Program-made: the position numbers and the translations under genes
The notes under the pieces: generated by a model
What the model saw: only the letters and a program-made list of their open reading frames with translations
What the model was told of the DNA's origin: nothing
The model's database searches: none
DNA from: Promethearchaeota archaeon
GTDB taxonomy: Archaea; Asgardarchaeota; Lokiarchaeia; Sigyniarchaeales; SOKP01
Direction of reading: 5' to 3'
Length of the DNA: 32,531 nt
Assembly (NCBI GenBank): GCA_016839745.1
Contig: JAEOTS010000006.1
Coordinates: 1 to 32,531, forward strand
Part shown: piece by piece, positions 22,293 through 31,336 of the stretch
Position numbering within the stretch: the first letter of the stretch is position 1
How the letters are laid out: every line of letters starts with the position of its first letter

Positions 22293-23414
22293 ATGCCGAG
22301 ACTTAAAAGTATTGATATTTTTCGCGGGTTATGCATGAGTTGGATGTTTCTCGGTCATTTAATAGAGTGGTGGATTAAAGAAGAATTTTTTTGGCTAAAA
22401 AGTTTATCTTTTAGTGTTTTTGACCCAATTGGAGCTTCAGGTTTCTTATTTATCTCTGGCGTAAGCATAGCATTGTCGTATCGAAACCGGATATATAGAG
22501 TTGAAATATTAAAAGAGATGAGTTATTCAAGAGTAAAAGCCTCTTATTATCTTCGAGCTTTTTTTCTATTAATAATAGCGATAATTTATAACTTAGCTAT
22601 TGCTTTTACAATAAATAATTTATCGTGGATTTGGACTTGGTTTGTCTTAATGACTGCTGCTTTTTCATTACTAATAACTTGGCCTTTATTAAAGTTTTCA
22701 AAGAAGACTAGAATTGTGGTTGGTTTTTCTATCTGGTTTGTTAGCCAATTTATATATTTTATTTTTGTTCCATTTCAAAGTCAAGAAAATCTTCAGGGTA
22801 TATTATACCACATATTATATAACGACTATAGTCTGGATCCTCTTGTATTATTTTTTCCTTTCTTTCTTTTTGGAACTGTTATTGGAGATATTATAAATGA
22901 TATATATAATAAAAAAAACATAGAAATGAGGAGGAAGGAGATTAAGGAAAAGATGTTAATCCCTATAGGCGTCATAAGTTTAATATTGATTTCCGTTGGA
23001 ATAATATTCTATTTTCCAAATTTTCTTGTTAGGAGTAGTTTTTCTTGGTTAATATATACTTTAGGTATTAATTTGATGGCACTACTGATTCTAATAACTT
23101 TAGAAGAATATAATGTATTTAAGACTAAGAAAAATTATCGCGTTTTTTTTTACTTCTCGTACTATTCCTTTACAGTTTATTTAGGGCATAATTTCTTATA
23201 TTTTATTTTTTACGAAAGCTTAGACCTAATTCAAATTTGGATTGCCTCATTATTAACTTTCGTTGTATTTAGCTTGATTCTAAGGCAAATCTATAAAAAA
23301 TGGGGCTGGAAAGCTTCGTTAAAATCTATATTAGGCAAATTGAGTTTTAATTCAGCAAGCAAAATTGAAGAAAAAATAACTGAAATGAGAGAGAAAAGAA
23401 GAAACTCACCCTGA
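22293..23414 (+). CDS. HGSNAT-like (DUF1624/YeiB-type) membrane acyltransferase, copy 2
   Basis: A 373-residue paralogue of the preceding gene with the same layout: RLKSIDIFRGLCMSWMFLGHLIEWW at the start, DPIGASGFLFISGVSIALSY, about ten membrane helices, and a basic cytosolic tail (KIEEKITEMREKRRN). The His of LGHL is kept. An AAGGGGA sequence 5-11 nt before ATG 22293 can serve as the ribosome binding site. The 153-bp gap from copy 1 is AT-rich and may carry its own promoter. The divergence between the copies suggests different substrates rather than simple dosage. Convergent with the KH-domain gene, 1 nt between ends. Confidence 0.8.
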   Translation: MPRLKSIDIFRGLCMSWMFLGHLIEWWIKEEFFWLKSLSFSVFDPIGASGFLFISGVSIALSYRNRIYRVEILKEMSYSRVKASYYLRAFFLLIIAIIYNLAIAFTINNLSWIWTWFVLMTAAFSLLITWPLLKFSKKTRIVVGFSIWFVSQFIYFIFVPFQSQENLQGILYHILYNDYSLDPLVLFFPFFLFGTVIGDIINDIYNKKNIEMRRKEIKEKMLIPIGVISLILISVGIIFYFPNFLVRSSFSWLIYTLGINLMALLILITLEEYNVFKTKKNYRVFFYFSYYSFTVYLGHNFLYFIFYESLDLIQIWIASLLTFVVFSLILRQIYKKWGWKASLKSILGKLSFNSASKIEEKITEMREKRRNSP

Positions 23415-23415
23415 T

Positions 23416-23925
23416 CTATACCGTGGTAAGACTACACCTTAATTCTAACGGATAACTTTCAAATTTATTAAAAGGATAATTTAAAGTTACATAATTCCTG
23501 AATATATAATTCACAGCTTTTATATATCTACCATCAATTCCAACAGCAACAGCTCTGTCTTTATTAAACAAAAATAATACATCAACTATATCTCCAGTTG
23601 GGCTTTCAATCAGCACTAGATTATGAATATATGTATCCTCAAAAAAACTGAAAATTAATCTAATTAATGTTGGTTCTTCATGGATTATTAAAATTTTTTT
23701 ACTTTTCATTAAAGATCGCAATTTTCTAGAATACAATTTTGCTGCAAAGTGATCTTCTGACTTTACAAAAAAGAAAATAAATTCATTCATTCGAATTACA
23801 CATACGGGAAAAATATTTGTGATCTCATAGAAGAATTTTACAAGTTTTAGTTCGGTATTAAAGAATTGTTTTTTAATATTTATGATTTGACTAAAAAACA
23901 GATGATTAACCTTAGAATTAGACAT
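23416..23925 (-). CDS. NusA-like KH-domain protein
   Basis: A 169-residue protein with a layout like archaeal NusA. A first half ITNIFPVCVIRMNEFIFFFVKSEDHFAAKLYSRKLRSLM corresponds to KH1 but has lost its GxxG loop. Then comes IIHEEPTLIRLIFSFFEDTYIHNLVLIES (the region that reads as VEYSDDPEEFIKNLFAPAKV in NusA). A second KH follows with NKDRAVAVGIDGRYIKAVNYIF, in which Gly129-Ile-Asp-Gly132 occupies the GxxG position. This suggests RNA binding and a transcription or translation role. It could be a divergent paralogue rather than the housekeeping NusA. The fold is inferred from pattern and I am moderately sure. Confidence 0.6.
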   Translation of the reverse strand: MSNSKVNHLFFSQIINIKKQFFNTELKLVKFFYEITNIFPVCVIRMNEFIFFFVKSEDHFAAKLYSRKLRSLMKSKKILIIHEEPTLIRLIFSFFEDTYIHNLVLIESPTGDIVDVLFLFNKDRAVAVGIDGRYIKAVNYIFRNYVTLNYPFNKFESYPLELRCSLTTV

Positions 23926-24041
23926 ATTTAATTAATTTCTTACTTAAAGAATTTAAAATTCATGTTTTTTTAAATCAATAAAAATAATTTTTAGTATATC
24001 TTATTATAACTATAGTAATTTTATAATTCAAAGTTAAATCC

Positions 24042-24836
24042 ATGAAAGAACGATTAGATGTCCTATTAGTTGAGCGAAGACTTGTGGAAAGTAGAGTGAA
24101 AGCGCAATGGTTAATAAAAAATGGTTATGTATTTGTAAACGATAGGAGTATCGTAAAACCTGGAAAGAAGATCGAAAATACTGCAAGTATTAGTCTAACA
24201 CAAAAATTTCCTTATGTTGGGAGAGGAGGGCTTAAATTGGAAGCAGCCCTAAAAAATTTTTCACTAATTGTTAAGGACAAAATATGTGTTGACATTGGAG
24301 CCTCAGTCGGGGGTTTTACTGATTGTTTATTACAAAAAGGAGCAGAAAAAGTTTATGCTGTTGATACTGCAAAAGATCTACTTCACCCTTCTTTAAAGTG
24401 TAAAACAGATAAGGTAAAAATACTTGCGGGGATTGATGCTCGGACTTTTAAAAATTTAGGTGAATCTGTAGACATTGTAGTAATTGATATAACATTTGCT
24501 TCTTTAAAGGAAGTTTTACCTAATATCAAGTATTATCTAAAAAAGAATGGTAATGCTATCGTTCTTGTGAAACCTTTATTTGAAAAGAGCTTTAAAAAAG
24601 CTGAGAAATTGCAAATCATTACGGAAAAGCATGAGCTTATTAAAATTCTCAACGGTTTATCTTATTGGGCTTTAACAAATGGTTTTGTTCCTAAAAATGT
24701 TGTAAGATCTCCCTTGGAAGGAAAAGGAGGATCAATTGAATTTTTTTTTCATTTGGTGATTAATAACAATTATGTTATTCAAGAGGCAAAAAGAAACATT
24801 GAAAAAACTATTATTTCGCTTTTTCAGGATAACTAA
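24042..24836 (+). CDS. tlyA: TlyA-family rRNA 2'-O-methyltransferase (S4 + FtsJ-like domain)
   Basis: A 264-residue protein with an N-terminal S4 RNA-binding domain (MKERLDVLLVERRLVESRVKAQWLI, 1-60), the family linker YVGRGGLKLEAAL (58-70) and an FtsJ-like methyltransferase domain. That domain has the SAM loop VDIGASVGGFTDCLL (83-97), VYAVDT, VVIDITFASL and IVLVKPLFE, and a C-terminal SPLEGKGGSIEFFFHL. TlyA proteins 2'-O-methylate cytidines in 16S/23S rRNA; the old name 'hemolysin' is not implied here. The family is mainly bacterial with scattered archaeal members. Its last 26 nt overlap the 3' end of the DUF362 gene on the other strand. Confidence 0.9.
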   Translation: MKERLDVLLVERRLVESRVKAQWLIKNGYVFVNDRSIVKPGKKIENTASISLTQKFPYVGRGGLKLEAALKNFSLIVKDKICVDIGASVGGFTDCLLQKGAEKVYAVDTAKDLLHPSLKCKTDKVKILAGIDARTFKNLGESVDIVVIDITFASLKEVLPNIKYYLKKNGNAIVLVKPLFEKSFKKAEKLQIITEKHELIKILNGLSYWALTNGFVPKNVVRSPLEGKGGSIEFFFHLVINNNYVIQEAKRNIEKTIISLFQDN

Positions 24837-25935
24837 GAAATTTTTTACCCCATTTTGTTTTGTTAAATTCTTTTATTCTTTTCTTTCCAATTGTAGGATA
24901 CCAAAACATATCATGGTAGACAAGAGAAGCTAAAATCGGGAAAGTCATAAATATTTTATTTCTCATCAGTGGATTTAGAAATTTTAAACTACCCTTTCTT
25001 ACCATTTGATCTCCCCAGATAACTAAGCTTCGTTTTACTTTAAAGTTCCAGTTGATAGAGGATACATCTTCTCCAATAATTTCTAATTGATCGAAGTCTC
25101 CACACCCTAATCCCTCATCATGAGCAAGTTTTATGGCAGGCAATTTCAAGGGATCAAAACCCAACATTCGAGAAACTACCACATCTACTGCTACTTGATC
25201 ATAGCCTGCAAGAAGATAATTTTTAATTCGAGGAATCATTGTACGAGGTCCTGATCCGTCGCCACATACAGTGCCATCTACTATTGCCAAGATGTTGGGA
25301 TGGATTTGTTTTTGAACAATCAGAAGATCTACTAACACTTCTGACATAAATTGGTGGCTATAATGACGACGTTTCGTAAGTAAGCCACCAAAGGCATTTT
25401 TCATCGCACTTGTGATAGTCGTATGCCCGTGTGTTTTCATAGTGGGTAAATGTATTATTGATTTTCCCATATAAAATCCAGGAATGAAGAAACCCTTAGG
25501 AAATACTTGTTTATCAAGAACATGTAGCTCTTTATTTTTAAATCTTAGAAATTTTGATCTAAGAGATTCATACGGAACAAAAGGGATTCTAGTCAAGGGT
25601 ACAAACCAAACACCATATTTTTCAATGATAGATCCCCATCGATTCCCTTTAATTCCTCTTTCAATGTTAGTAACAACTGTTTCGTTTTCCGCAGTAAAGA
25701 TTTTTCTAGGATCGTATCCATCCTCGATCATTGTCTTTAAAACGCCTTCTACTTGCCAAGGAGGGCTAGAGCACGAAGGGAAGAATTTAGACCAGCTTAA
25801 ATTTAATTTTAGGATATTATTCGAATTTTTATCATATACTTTCTCATATTGAGCTAAATGCATTAATTTACTATAATCCTCTAAAACTGTTTTAGGAGAT
25901 GTTTTTACCACAAAAATCTGGGTTGTATTAGACAT
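24811..25935 (-). CDS. DUF362 domain protein
   Basis: A 374-residue member of the DUF362 family, recognised by ILKLNLSW near 41, PPWQVEGVLKTMIEDGY, the central HLPTMKTHGHTTITSAMKNAFGGLL hallmark, and AGYDQVAVDVVVSRMLGFDP near 250. The family's biochemical role is not established; members often carry an Fe-S ferredoxin domain, which is absent here. The C-terminal 70 residues contain aromatic and basic segments with one hydrophobic stretch and may touch the membrane. It lies downstream of the opp operon with 136 bp between, so it probably has its own promoter. It overlaps tlyA tail to tail. Confidence 0.8.
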   Translation of the reverse strand: MSNTTQIFVVKTSPKTVLEDYSKLMHLAQYEKVYDKNSNNILKLNLSWSKFFPSCSSPPWQVEGVLKTMIEDGYDPRKIFTAENETVVTNIERGIKGNRWGSIIEKYGVWFVPLTRIPFVPYESLRSKFLRFKNKELHVLDKQVFPKGFFIPGFYMGKSIIHLPTMKTHGHTTITSAMKNAFGGLLTKRRHYSHQFMSEVLVDLLIVQKQIHPNILAIVDGTVCGDGSGPRTMIPRIKNYLLAGYDQVAVDVVVSRMLGFDPLKLPAIKLAHDEGLGCGDFDQLEIIGEDVSSINWNFKVKRSLVIWGDQMVRKGSLKFLNPLMRNKIFMTFPILASLVYHDMFWYPTIGKKRIKEFNKTKWGKKFLSYPEKAK

Positions 25936-26017
25936 GATTAGTTACTAAAAAGATGGATATTTTATTTTTTTTACGCAAATTCTGAATTTAGAAATTAAAT
26001 AATTCTGGTAATAATGA

Positions 26018-26045
26018 AAATAGAAAAAATAGAAAAAGATTTGTT
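26018..26045 (-). terminator. T-rich tract after the opp operon
   Basis: On the minus strand several T5-T6 runs (TTTTTC, TTTTTTC, TTTTC) begin about 27 nt after the oppF stop and precede the DUF362 promoter region. Such clustered T-tracts terminate archaeal transcription. Confidence 0.4.
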
Positions 26046-26071
26046 GTTTTTTACTAACTGAAAATGTCTAA

Positions 26072-27181
26072 TTAGTCGGAAATATATTCCATTCCTTTAT
26101 ACGACTTTTTTTCTTCAATTAAGGGTGCACACATCATATAATGTTCACCCCCTAGATCGATCCTTGTGGGGTTGTTTACATCGCATGCTGCATGATTTCC
26201 CATCTCGTAACATCTTGGATGAAAAGCACATCCGCTTGGAGGATTTACTGGGCTGGGAACATCGCCTTCTAAGATAACTCTTTGTGATTTTGAGTCAGGA
26301 TCGAAGGTTGGTCTTGCTGAGAGTAATGCTTTAGTATATGGATGAGTTGGATTGTAAAATACTTCATCTATGGTTCCTCCTTCGACGAACTTACCTAAAT
26401 ACATTACTTGAATTCGATCAGCGATATGTTGAATAACACTTAAATCGTGGGTAATGAATAGGTATGACAACCCAAATCTTTTTTGAAGTTCTTTTAATAA
26501 ATTTAAAATCTGTGCTTGAACTGATACATCTAACGCGGATGTAGGTTCGTCCAGAATAATTAATTCAGGATTACAGGCTAAAGCTCTAGCAATCACTATC
26601 CTTTGTTTTTGTCCTCCTGAAAATTCGTGAGCGTATCGATCTAAATGTTCTGCTTTCATTGAAACGGTTTCTAACAATTCAAGGACTCTTCTTCGAATTT
26701 CTCTCTTCTTTTTTATCCCCAATAATATTTTAAGAGGTTCCCCAATAATGTTAACAATCTTCCAACGAGGATTTAAAGAAGAATCGGGATCTTGAAATAC
26801 CATTTGAATTTTTTTACGAAATTTTTTAGTGTATTGTATTTCGTTCGTCATTTCAATTGGTTCATTTTTCTGGAATTTAGCGATTAATCCTTTACGTTTT
26901 GTTAATCTTTGACTGCCAAAATATATGTCTCCCGACTCAGGTTCAACTAAATTCAAAAGCGTATTTCCAATTGTCGTTTTACCGCATCCGCTTTCTCCGA
27001 CTAATCCAAGAGTTTCATTCCTACGAATATCAAAACTGACGCCATCAACAGCTTTAACTACCCCTACTTTTCTTTTAAACATACCTCCTAATATTGGGAA
27101 GTAAGTTTTAAGGTTTCTTACTGAAAGGAGGTAATCTTTTGCTACCCGTTCTGCATCAATTTTTTCATCAATTATAGTCAT
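26072..27181 (-). CDS. oppF: oligopeptide ABC transporter ATPase (OppF/DppF)
   Basis: The second ATPase subunit of the peptide importer, 369 residues. Walker A GESGCGKT (62-69), Q-loop MVFQDP, signature FSGGQKQRI, Walker B LIILDEPTSALD and the switch His in FITHDLSV are all intact. The C-terminal oligopeptide-transporter extension has PVNPPSGCAFHPRC and two further cysteines (AACD, MMCAP), the four-cysteine pattern that can hold an Fe-S cluster in OppD/DppD-type subunits. AAAGGA upstream of ATG 27181 is the ribosome binding site. It is the last gene of the operon, 36 nt after oppD. Confidence 0.95.
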   Translation of the reverse strand: MTIIDEKIDAERVAKDYLLSVRNLKTYFPILGGMFKRKVGVVKAVDGVSFDIRRNETLGLVGESGCGKTTIGNTLLNLVEPESGDIYFGSQRLTKRKGLIAKFQKNEPIEMTNEIQYTKKFRKKIQMVFQDPDSSLNPRWKIVNIIGEPLKILLGIKKKREIRRRVLELLETVSMKAEHLDRYAHEFSGGQKQRIVIARALACNPELIILDEPTSALDVSVQAQILNLLKELQKRFGLSYLFITHDLSVIQHIADRIQVMYLGKFVEGGTIDEVFYNPTHPYTKALLSARPTFDPDSKSQRVILEGDVPSPVNPPSGCAFHPRCYEMGNHAACDVNNPTRIDLGGEHYMMCAPLIEEKKSYKGMEYISD

Positions 27182-27217
27182 TTTTATTCCTTTATCTAAT
27201 TTATATTATTCAATTAA

Positions 27218-28498
27218 TTACACTCTATGCGAGGCATCGTCCTCTTTATCTGTCCACACATATTTAGGGGAATTTTTATATTCCTCATCGAATAAATGGC
27301 ATGCAACAAAAAACTTATCACCTATTTCGTTGAGTTTTGGTTTTACCTTATCGCATATTTCCATTCTTTCATCGCATCTTGGGTGAAATCTACAGCCAGA
27401 CGGGGGATAGATTAAATTAGGGACCATTCCTCTAATTACCTGTAATTTTGAATCTCTCTTTTCAATACTTGGAATAGCTGCTATTAATCCAATTGTGTAT
27501 GGATGCCGTGGATTATTAAAAAGATCTGTTGCTAGAGCATATTCAACAATATTACCACTATACATTACAGCTACTCTATCACACATTTCAGCGATGATAC
27601 CTAAATCGTGAGTAATTAAGAGGACTGAAGTTTTAAACTTTTTTTTTAAATCCTTCATTAATTCAAGAATTTGGGCTTGAATTGTTACATCTAACGCTGT
27701 TGTGGGTTCGTCGGCAATCAATAACTTTGGATTACAAGAAAGTGCCATCGCAATCATCACTCTTTGCCTCATGCCGCCACTTAACTCATGAGGGTATCTT
27801 TTCAAAATACCCCTTTCATCTGCAATCCCTACTTCTTTAAGAATCTTTGCTCCTTTTTCCTCTAGAACTTCATCAGTTTTCGGTATATGCTTAGTTTCTT
27901 GATGTAATTTTGTAATTTCTTTTGTAATTTCTTCGATTTCTGCTTCTGTTAACCGTAGATTACTATCTTTTAATTTCTTTTTCAATTCTTTTTGTTTTTT
28001 TTGCTTATTTTTCCTTTCTAATAATAGATTATCTAAAATTTCTTTGAGGATATGTTTTTGATGTAATTCAAAAACTTCATATAATTGTTCACCTACAGAT
28101 AAGACAGGATTTAGTGAATTTAAGGGGTCTTGAAAAATCATGGTTATGTCTTTACCACGATATCCCCTCATTTCTTTCTCGGATTTCTCTAGTAGGCTAT
28201 TTTTATCGAAGATTATTGTACCTTCTATTATTTCACCCGGTGCTCGTACAAGACGCAAAATCGAAAGAGCAGTAACAGATTTTCCGCAACCAGTTTCTCC
28301 AACCAATCCCAGTACTTCGTCTTTGTACATATTAAATGATATTCCATCTACTGCTTTAACAATTCCTTCTTCCGTAAAAAATTGCGTTTTAAGACCATTA
28401 ACCTCAAGTAATATATCTGGATCACTACTCTCAGAGATCTTTGCTTGATCTAATTTTTGATCTTCTTTGCTCCTGTTTTCATTAATTATCGTATTCAT
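27218..28498 (-). CDS. oppD: oligopeptide ABC transporter ATPase (OppD/DppD) with helical insertion
   Basis: The first ATPase subunit, 426 residues against the usual 320-350. Walker A GETGCGKS (67-74), Q-loop MIFQDPLNSLNPVLSVGEQ, signature LSGGMRQRV (239-247), Walker B LLIADEPTTALD and LITHDLGI are intact. The C-terminus carries PPSGCRFHPRC plus two more cysteines. The extra length comes from a highly charged Lys/Glu-rich helical insertion at about residues 150-210, between the Q-loop and signature, where OppD normally has a short helix, and from a polar N-terminal extension of about 28 residues. The reading frame through the insertion is clean. AAGGGGAAAAGG precedes the ATG. Confidence 0.95.
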   Translation of the reverse strand: MNTIINENRSKEDQKLDQAKISESSDPDILLEVNGLKTQFFTEEGIVKAVDGISFNMYKDEVLGLVGETGCGKSVTALSILRLVRAPGEIIEGTIIFDKNSLLEKSEKEMRGYRGKDITMIFQDPLNSLNPVLSVGEQLYEVFELHQKHILKEILDNLLLERKNKQKKQKELKKKLKDSNLRLTEAEIEEITKEITKLHQETKHIPKTDEVLEEKGAKILKEVGIADERGILKRYPHELSGGMRQRVMIAMALSCNPKLLIADEPTTALDVTIQAQILELMKDLKKKFKTSVLLITHDLGIIAEMCDRVAVMYSGNIVEYALATDLFNNPRHPYTIGLIAAIPSIEKRDSKLQVIRGMVPNLIYPPSGCRFHPRCDERMEICDKVKPKLNEIGDKFFVACHLFDEEYKNSPKYVWTDKEDDASHRV

Positions 28499-28547
28499 TT
28501 TCCCTTTTCCCCTTATTGTTATATAATAAATTAATAAGATAGATATA

Positions 28548-29558
28548 CTATAAGTTCTTCATTCTAGGATCTAATGCGTCTCTTAGACCATCACCCAACA
28601 ACATAAAAGCCATGACAGTAAGTAGAATCATAAATCCAGGCCAAAACATTGACCATGGTGCACTATACATGTTTGATCTTGATATAGATATATCATTACC
28701 CCATTCAATCATTTGAGGATCCCCGTAACCAAGAAAACTAAGGCCCGCCAAGCTTAAAATAATACCTCCAATATCAAACGTGAAAGAAATCAAGACTGGC
28801 TGGAATGTATTAGGAAGAATGTGTTTAAACATAATTCTCAATTTTCCGGATCCTGCAACTTTTGCTGCTTCTACATATGGTAAATTTTTAGCTTGTAATA
28901 CTGATCCTCTTATTAAGCGAGAATATCCTGCAATACCCAGAATACCATAAGCTAGTATAAAAAATTCCACTTGCCGCCCCAAAATTTCGACGAATACTAA
29001 GAGTAATATTATTCCTGGAAACGCCAACAAGATATCCATTAATCTCATCAATACAGAATCAATCCATCCTCCATAATAGCCAGCAACCATACCGACAAGA
29101 ATGCCCATAAGAACAGAAAACAGTATAGCGGGTAAAGCAATTGTTATAGAAGACCTCGCGCCCCAGATCATCCTCCCCAAGATATCACGTCCATTTAGAG
29201 TTTGCCCCAAAGGATGCAATGGAGAAGGAGGGCTCCATTGTCCCCAGGTATAGCCTGTTAATTCGTCATATGTGTATATCGAAAGCCATTGGGGAAAAAC
29301 GGCAAATGTAACAATTACAAAAATAAGAACGATACCTACTAAGGTTAATACAGATTTTAATCTCCGGATAAATTTTCTTTTGCTTATCTGTTTTTCATAT
29401 TCAAATCTTCGTTTCTCCAAATCTTCAGATATATGACCAGGAACAAAAAGAAACTTGAGATTAGTTCCAATCCAATGTAATATCTCTCTTAAACCACTTA
29501 ATTTCTTTTTCTTCTCTTCTATTTCTATTAATTCCTCTTTCATAGTTGGTTCTATCAT
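28548..29558 (-). CDS. oppC: oligopeptide ABC transporter permease (OppC/DppC)
   Basis: A membrane-spanning permease of 336 residues. It has a charged N-terminal cytosolic region of about 70 residues, one helix (LTLVGIVLIFVIVTFAVF), the periplasm-side motif WSPPSPLHPLGQTLNGRDILGRMIWGARSS typical of DppC, and five further helices. The EAA loop is YVEAAKVAGSGKLRIMFKHILPN, which docks on the ATPases. The C-terminus DGLRDALDPRM is the family ending. The gene is 23 nt after oppB and 49 nt before oppD. Confidence 0.95.
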   Translation of the reverse strand: MIEPTMKEELIEIEEKKKKLSGLREILHWIGTNLKFLFVPGHISEDLEKRRFEYEKQISKRKFIRRLKSVLTLVGIVLIFVIVTFAVFPQWLSIYTYDELTGYTWGQWSPPSPLHPLGQTLNGRDILGRMIWGARSSITIALPAILFSVLMGILVGMVAGYYGGWIDSVLMRLMDILLAFPGIILLLVFVEILGRQVEFFILAYGILGIAGYSRLIRGSVLQAKNLPYVEAAKVAGSGKLRIMFKHILPNTFQPVLISFTFDIGGIILSLAGLSFLGYGDPQMIEWGNDISISRSNMYSAPWSMFWPGFMILLTVMAFMLLGDGLRDALDPRMKNL

Positions 29559-29581
29559 TTTTTACCACATAATTTATTTAT

Positions 29582-30598
29582 TTAATATCTTATTCTTGGA
29601 TCCAACAATCCATAAATTACATCCATTGCTAAATTTATAAGTATAAATGTCAATGCTACTAGAAATACACCTGCATTAATTACATAAAAGTCGTTTCTCC
29701 GTATTGCTGTTATCATGAGTTGCCCCATCCCACTCAAGTTAAAAGTAGTTTCAGTGAGAACTGCACCTGATAACAAATAACCAAAACTTAGTCCTATAAC
29801 TGTAGCAGTTGGGATTAATGCATTCTTAAGTGCGTGGGTACCTATTACATCTTTTTCAGCACATCCTTTTGCTCTTGCAGTTCTTATATAGTCTTGTTGT
29901 AAAACCTCTAACATGCTTGAGCGGGTTTGTCGTGTAATTGATGCTATTGTTATAAATGATAAGCAAGCTACAGGTAATATTAAATGCATCAGATAATCTA
30001 TAGTTAAGTAAAATTTGCCAGTTATTAGTGAATCTATTAATCTGAATCCCGTAATAAATTCAGGGTTATCATACCATGCTGTTTTAAATCCAATTGCAGG
30101 TAATACTGGGATTTGATAAGTGAGAAAATATTGAAGTATCATCCCCATCCAAAATATTGGAATTGATACTCCTACTAACGATATACCTCTAATTGTTGTA
30201 TCTTTATATTTATTTCTGTGTCTAGCTGAAACAACACCGGACTTGATTCCTATAACTGAGGCAATTATGATTGATAATATGGTAATTTCCATGGTCCTAG
30301 GGAATCGTGTCCATATAAGGCGCCAAACATCCTCACCATGATCAATAGTTATAGACCTACCCCAGTCCCCAGTAAACAAATCCCCTAAATATCTGAAGAA
30401 TTGTACAATTAATGGTTGATCAAACCCGAGAAAATGCTCCATCTCTCTAATCTCCTCAGGAGTAGGGTGTGGACCTAAATAGGCATAAACCGGGTTTCCT
30501 GGCATAAATCTAGAAAGAACATAAACTACAGTTATAGCTCCAAACAAGACGGGTATCATTGTTAAAGCTCTTTTTATTATATATTTGATTAGACTCAT
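29582..30598 (-). CDS. oppB: oligopeptide ABC transporter permease (OppB/DppB)
   Basis: The partner permease of 338 residues: an N-terminal helix (IIKRALTMIPVLFGAITVVYVLSRFMPGNP), GFDQPLIVQFFRYLGDLFTGDWGRS, six membrane helices in all, the EAA loop YIRTARAKGCAEKDVIGTHALKNALIP, and a final YGLLDPRIRY. All are diagnostic of DppB/OppB. AGGTGA before ATG 30598 is a reasonable Shine-Dalgarno site. It forms the translocation pore with OppC. Confidence 0.95.
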   Translation of the reverse strand: MSLIKYIIKRALTMIPVLFGAITVVYVLSRFMPGNPVYAYLGPHPTPEEIREMEHFLGFDQPLIVQFFRYLGDLFTGDWGRSITIDHGEDVWRLIWTRFPRTMEITILSIIIASVIGIKSGVVSARHRNKYKDTTIRGISLVGVSIPIFWMGMILQYFLTYQIPVLPAIGFKTAWYDNPEFITGFRLIDSLITGKFYLTIDYLMHLILPVACLSFITIASITRQTRSSMLEVLQQDYIRTARAKGCAEKDVIGTHALKNALIPTATVIGLSFGYLLSGAVLTETTFNLSGMGQLMITAIRRNDFYVINAGVFLVALTFILINLAMDVIYGLLDPRIRY

Positions 30599-30664
30599 AT
30601 ACTTTATATCACCTACAAATCTTTATTTTTCGTAATTTTAACCATATTAATATAAATATTAACT

Positions 30665-31336
30665 TTAAGTTACAATTTTGTATCTCTTAAAATATTGAAC
30701 ATATTTTCGTTTTGCTAAGGCTGCTAAAATCGCGGCAAGTAAGTTAATACCTAATAAGCTTAGTATCGTTATATAACTTTCTATCCTTATGAAATAGAGT
30801 GGAATTATTAATAAATTAAATTCGTAAATAAAGAAATACCAAATCCACGTTTCAACAATAATAAAGGGAACTAGCCATATGCTATTTCTAATTCCATATT
30901 CATAAAATGTTTCTCTAAATACCATAATGAATACAATTAGGAATAACAGGATAACAGGATAAAAGCTAAGAGTAACATTTGCGTTTATAAATCCAAAGTA
31001 AGCGAGAGCTATGTTCAAAAAAAATAATGTAATTGAAACACCTATTAAAATAATAGATGGAATCGATTTCTCAGTGAATATTAATAACATAATCCCTATT
31101 ATTAATATTGATATTACCAAGATTAGAAGGCTAAATATTAAAGGAACCGAAATTAAGGGAACTGGATAAAACATAACCTTATAAAGAAATACGATATTTT
31201 CTGCAAGTGTTTTGTTTGTTTCTGGATTTAGAATTGTTTCCTTTGGAAAAAAATTGGATAAAAATCCAAAAAATACAAAGTGTATTAATAAGAGTGTTAA
31301 TATAATATTTCCCTGTCTTGCTAAATTAAGTTTCAT
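30665..31336 (-). CDS. polytopic membrane protein of unknown function in the opp operon
   Basis: 223 residues with six or seven hydrophobic segments (about 10-28, 48-85, 90-116, 120-140, 151-185, 186-212) and a basic C-terminus (AKRKYVQYFKRYKIVT). No family is recognised, and the EAA loop of permeases is absent. Its ATG overlaps the stop of the 286-residue gene by 4 nt (ATGA), so the two are translationally coupled. It is followed 66 nt later by oppB on the same strand, which suggests it works with or beside the peptide transporter. Confidence 0.75.
   Translation of the reverse strand: MKLNLARQGNIILTLLLIHFVFFGFLSNFFPKETILNPETNKTLAENIVFLYKVMFYPVPLISVPLIFSLLILVISILIIGIMLLIFTEKSIPSIILIGVSITLFFLNIALAYFGFINANVTLSFYPVILLFLIVFIMVFRETFYEYGIRNSIWLVPFIIVETWIWYFFIYEFNLLIIPLYFIRIESYITILSLLGINLLAAILAALAKRKYVQYFKRYKIVT

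Noticed and set aside
24811..24836. Tail-to-tail overlap of tlyA and the DUF362 gene as a possible sign of a frameshift
   Set aside because: Both C-termini have plausible family lengths and endings, and a 26-nt convergent overlap is normal in compact archaeal genomes.
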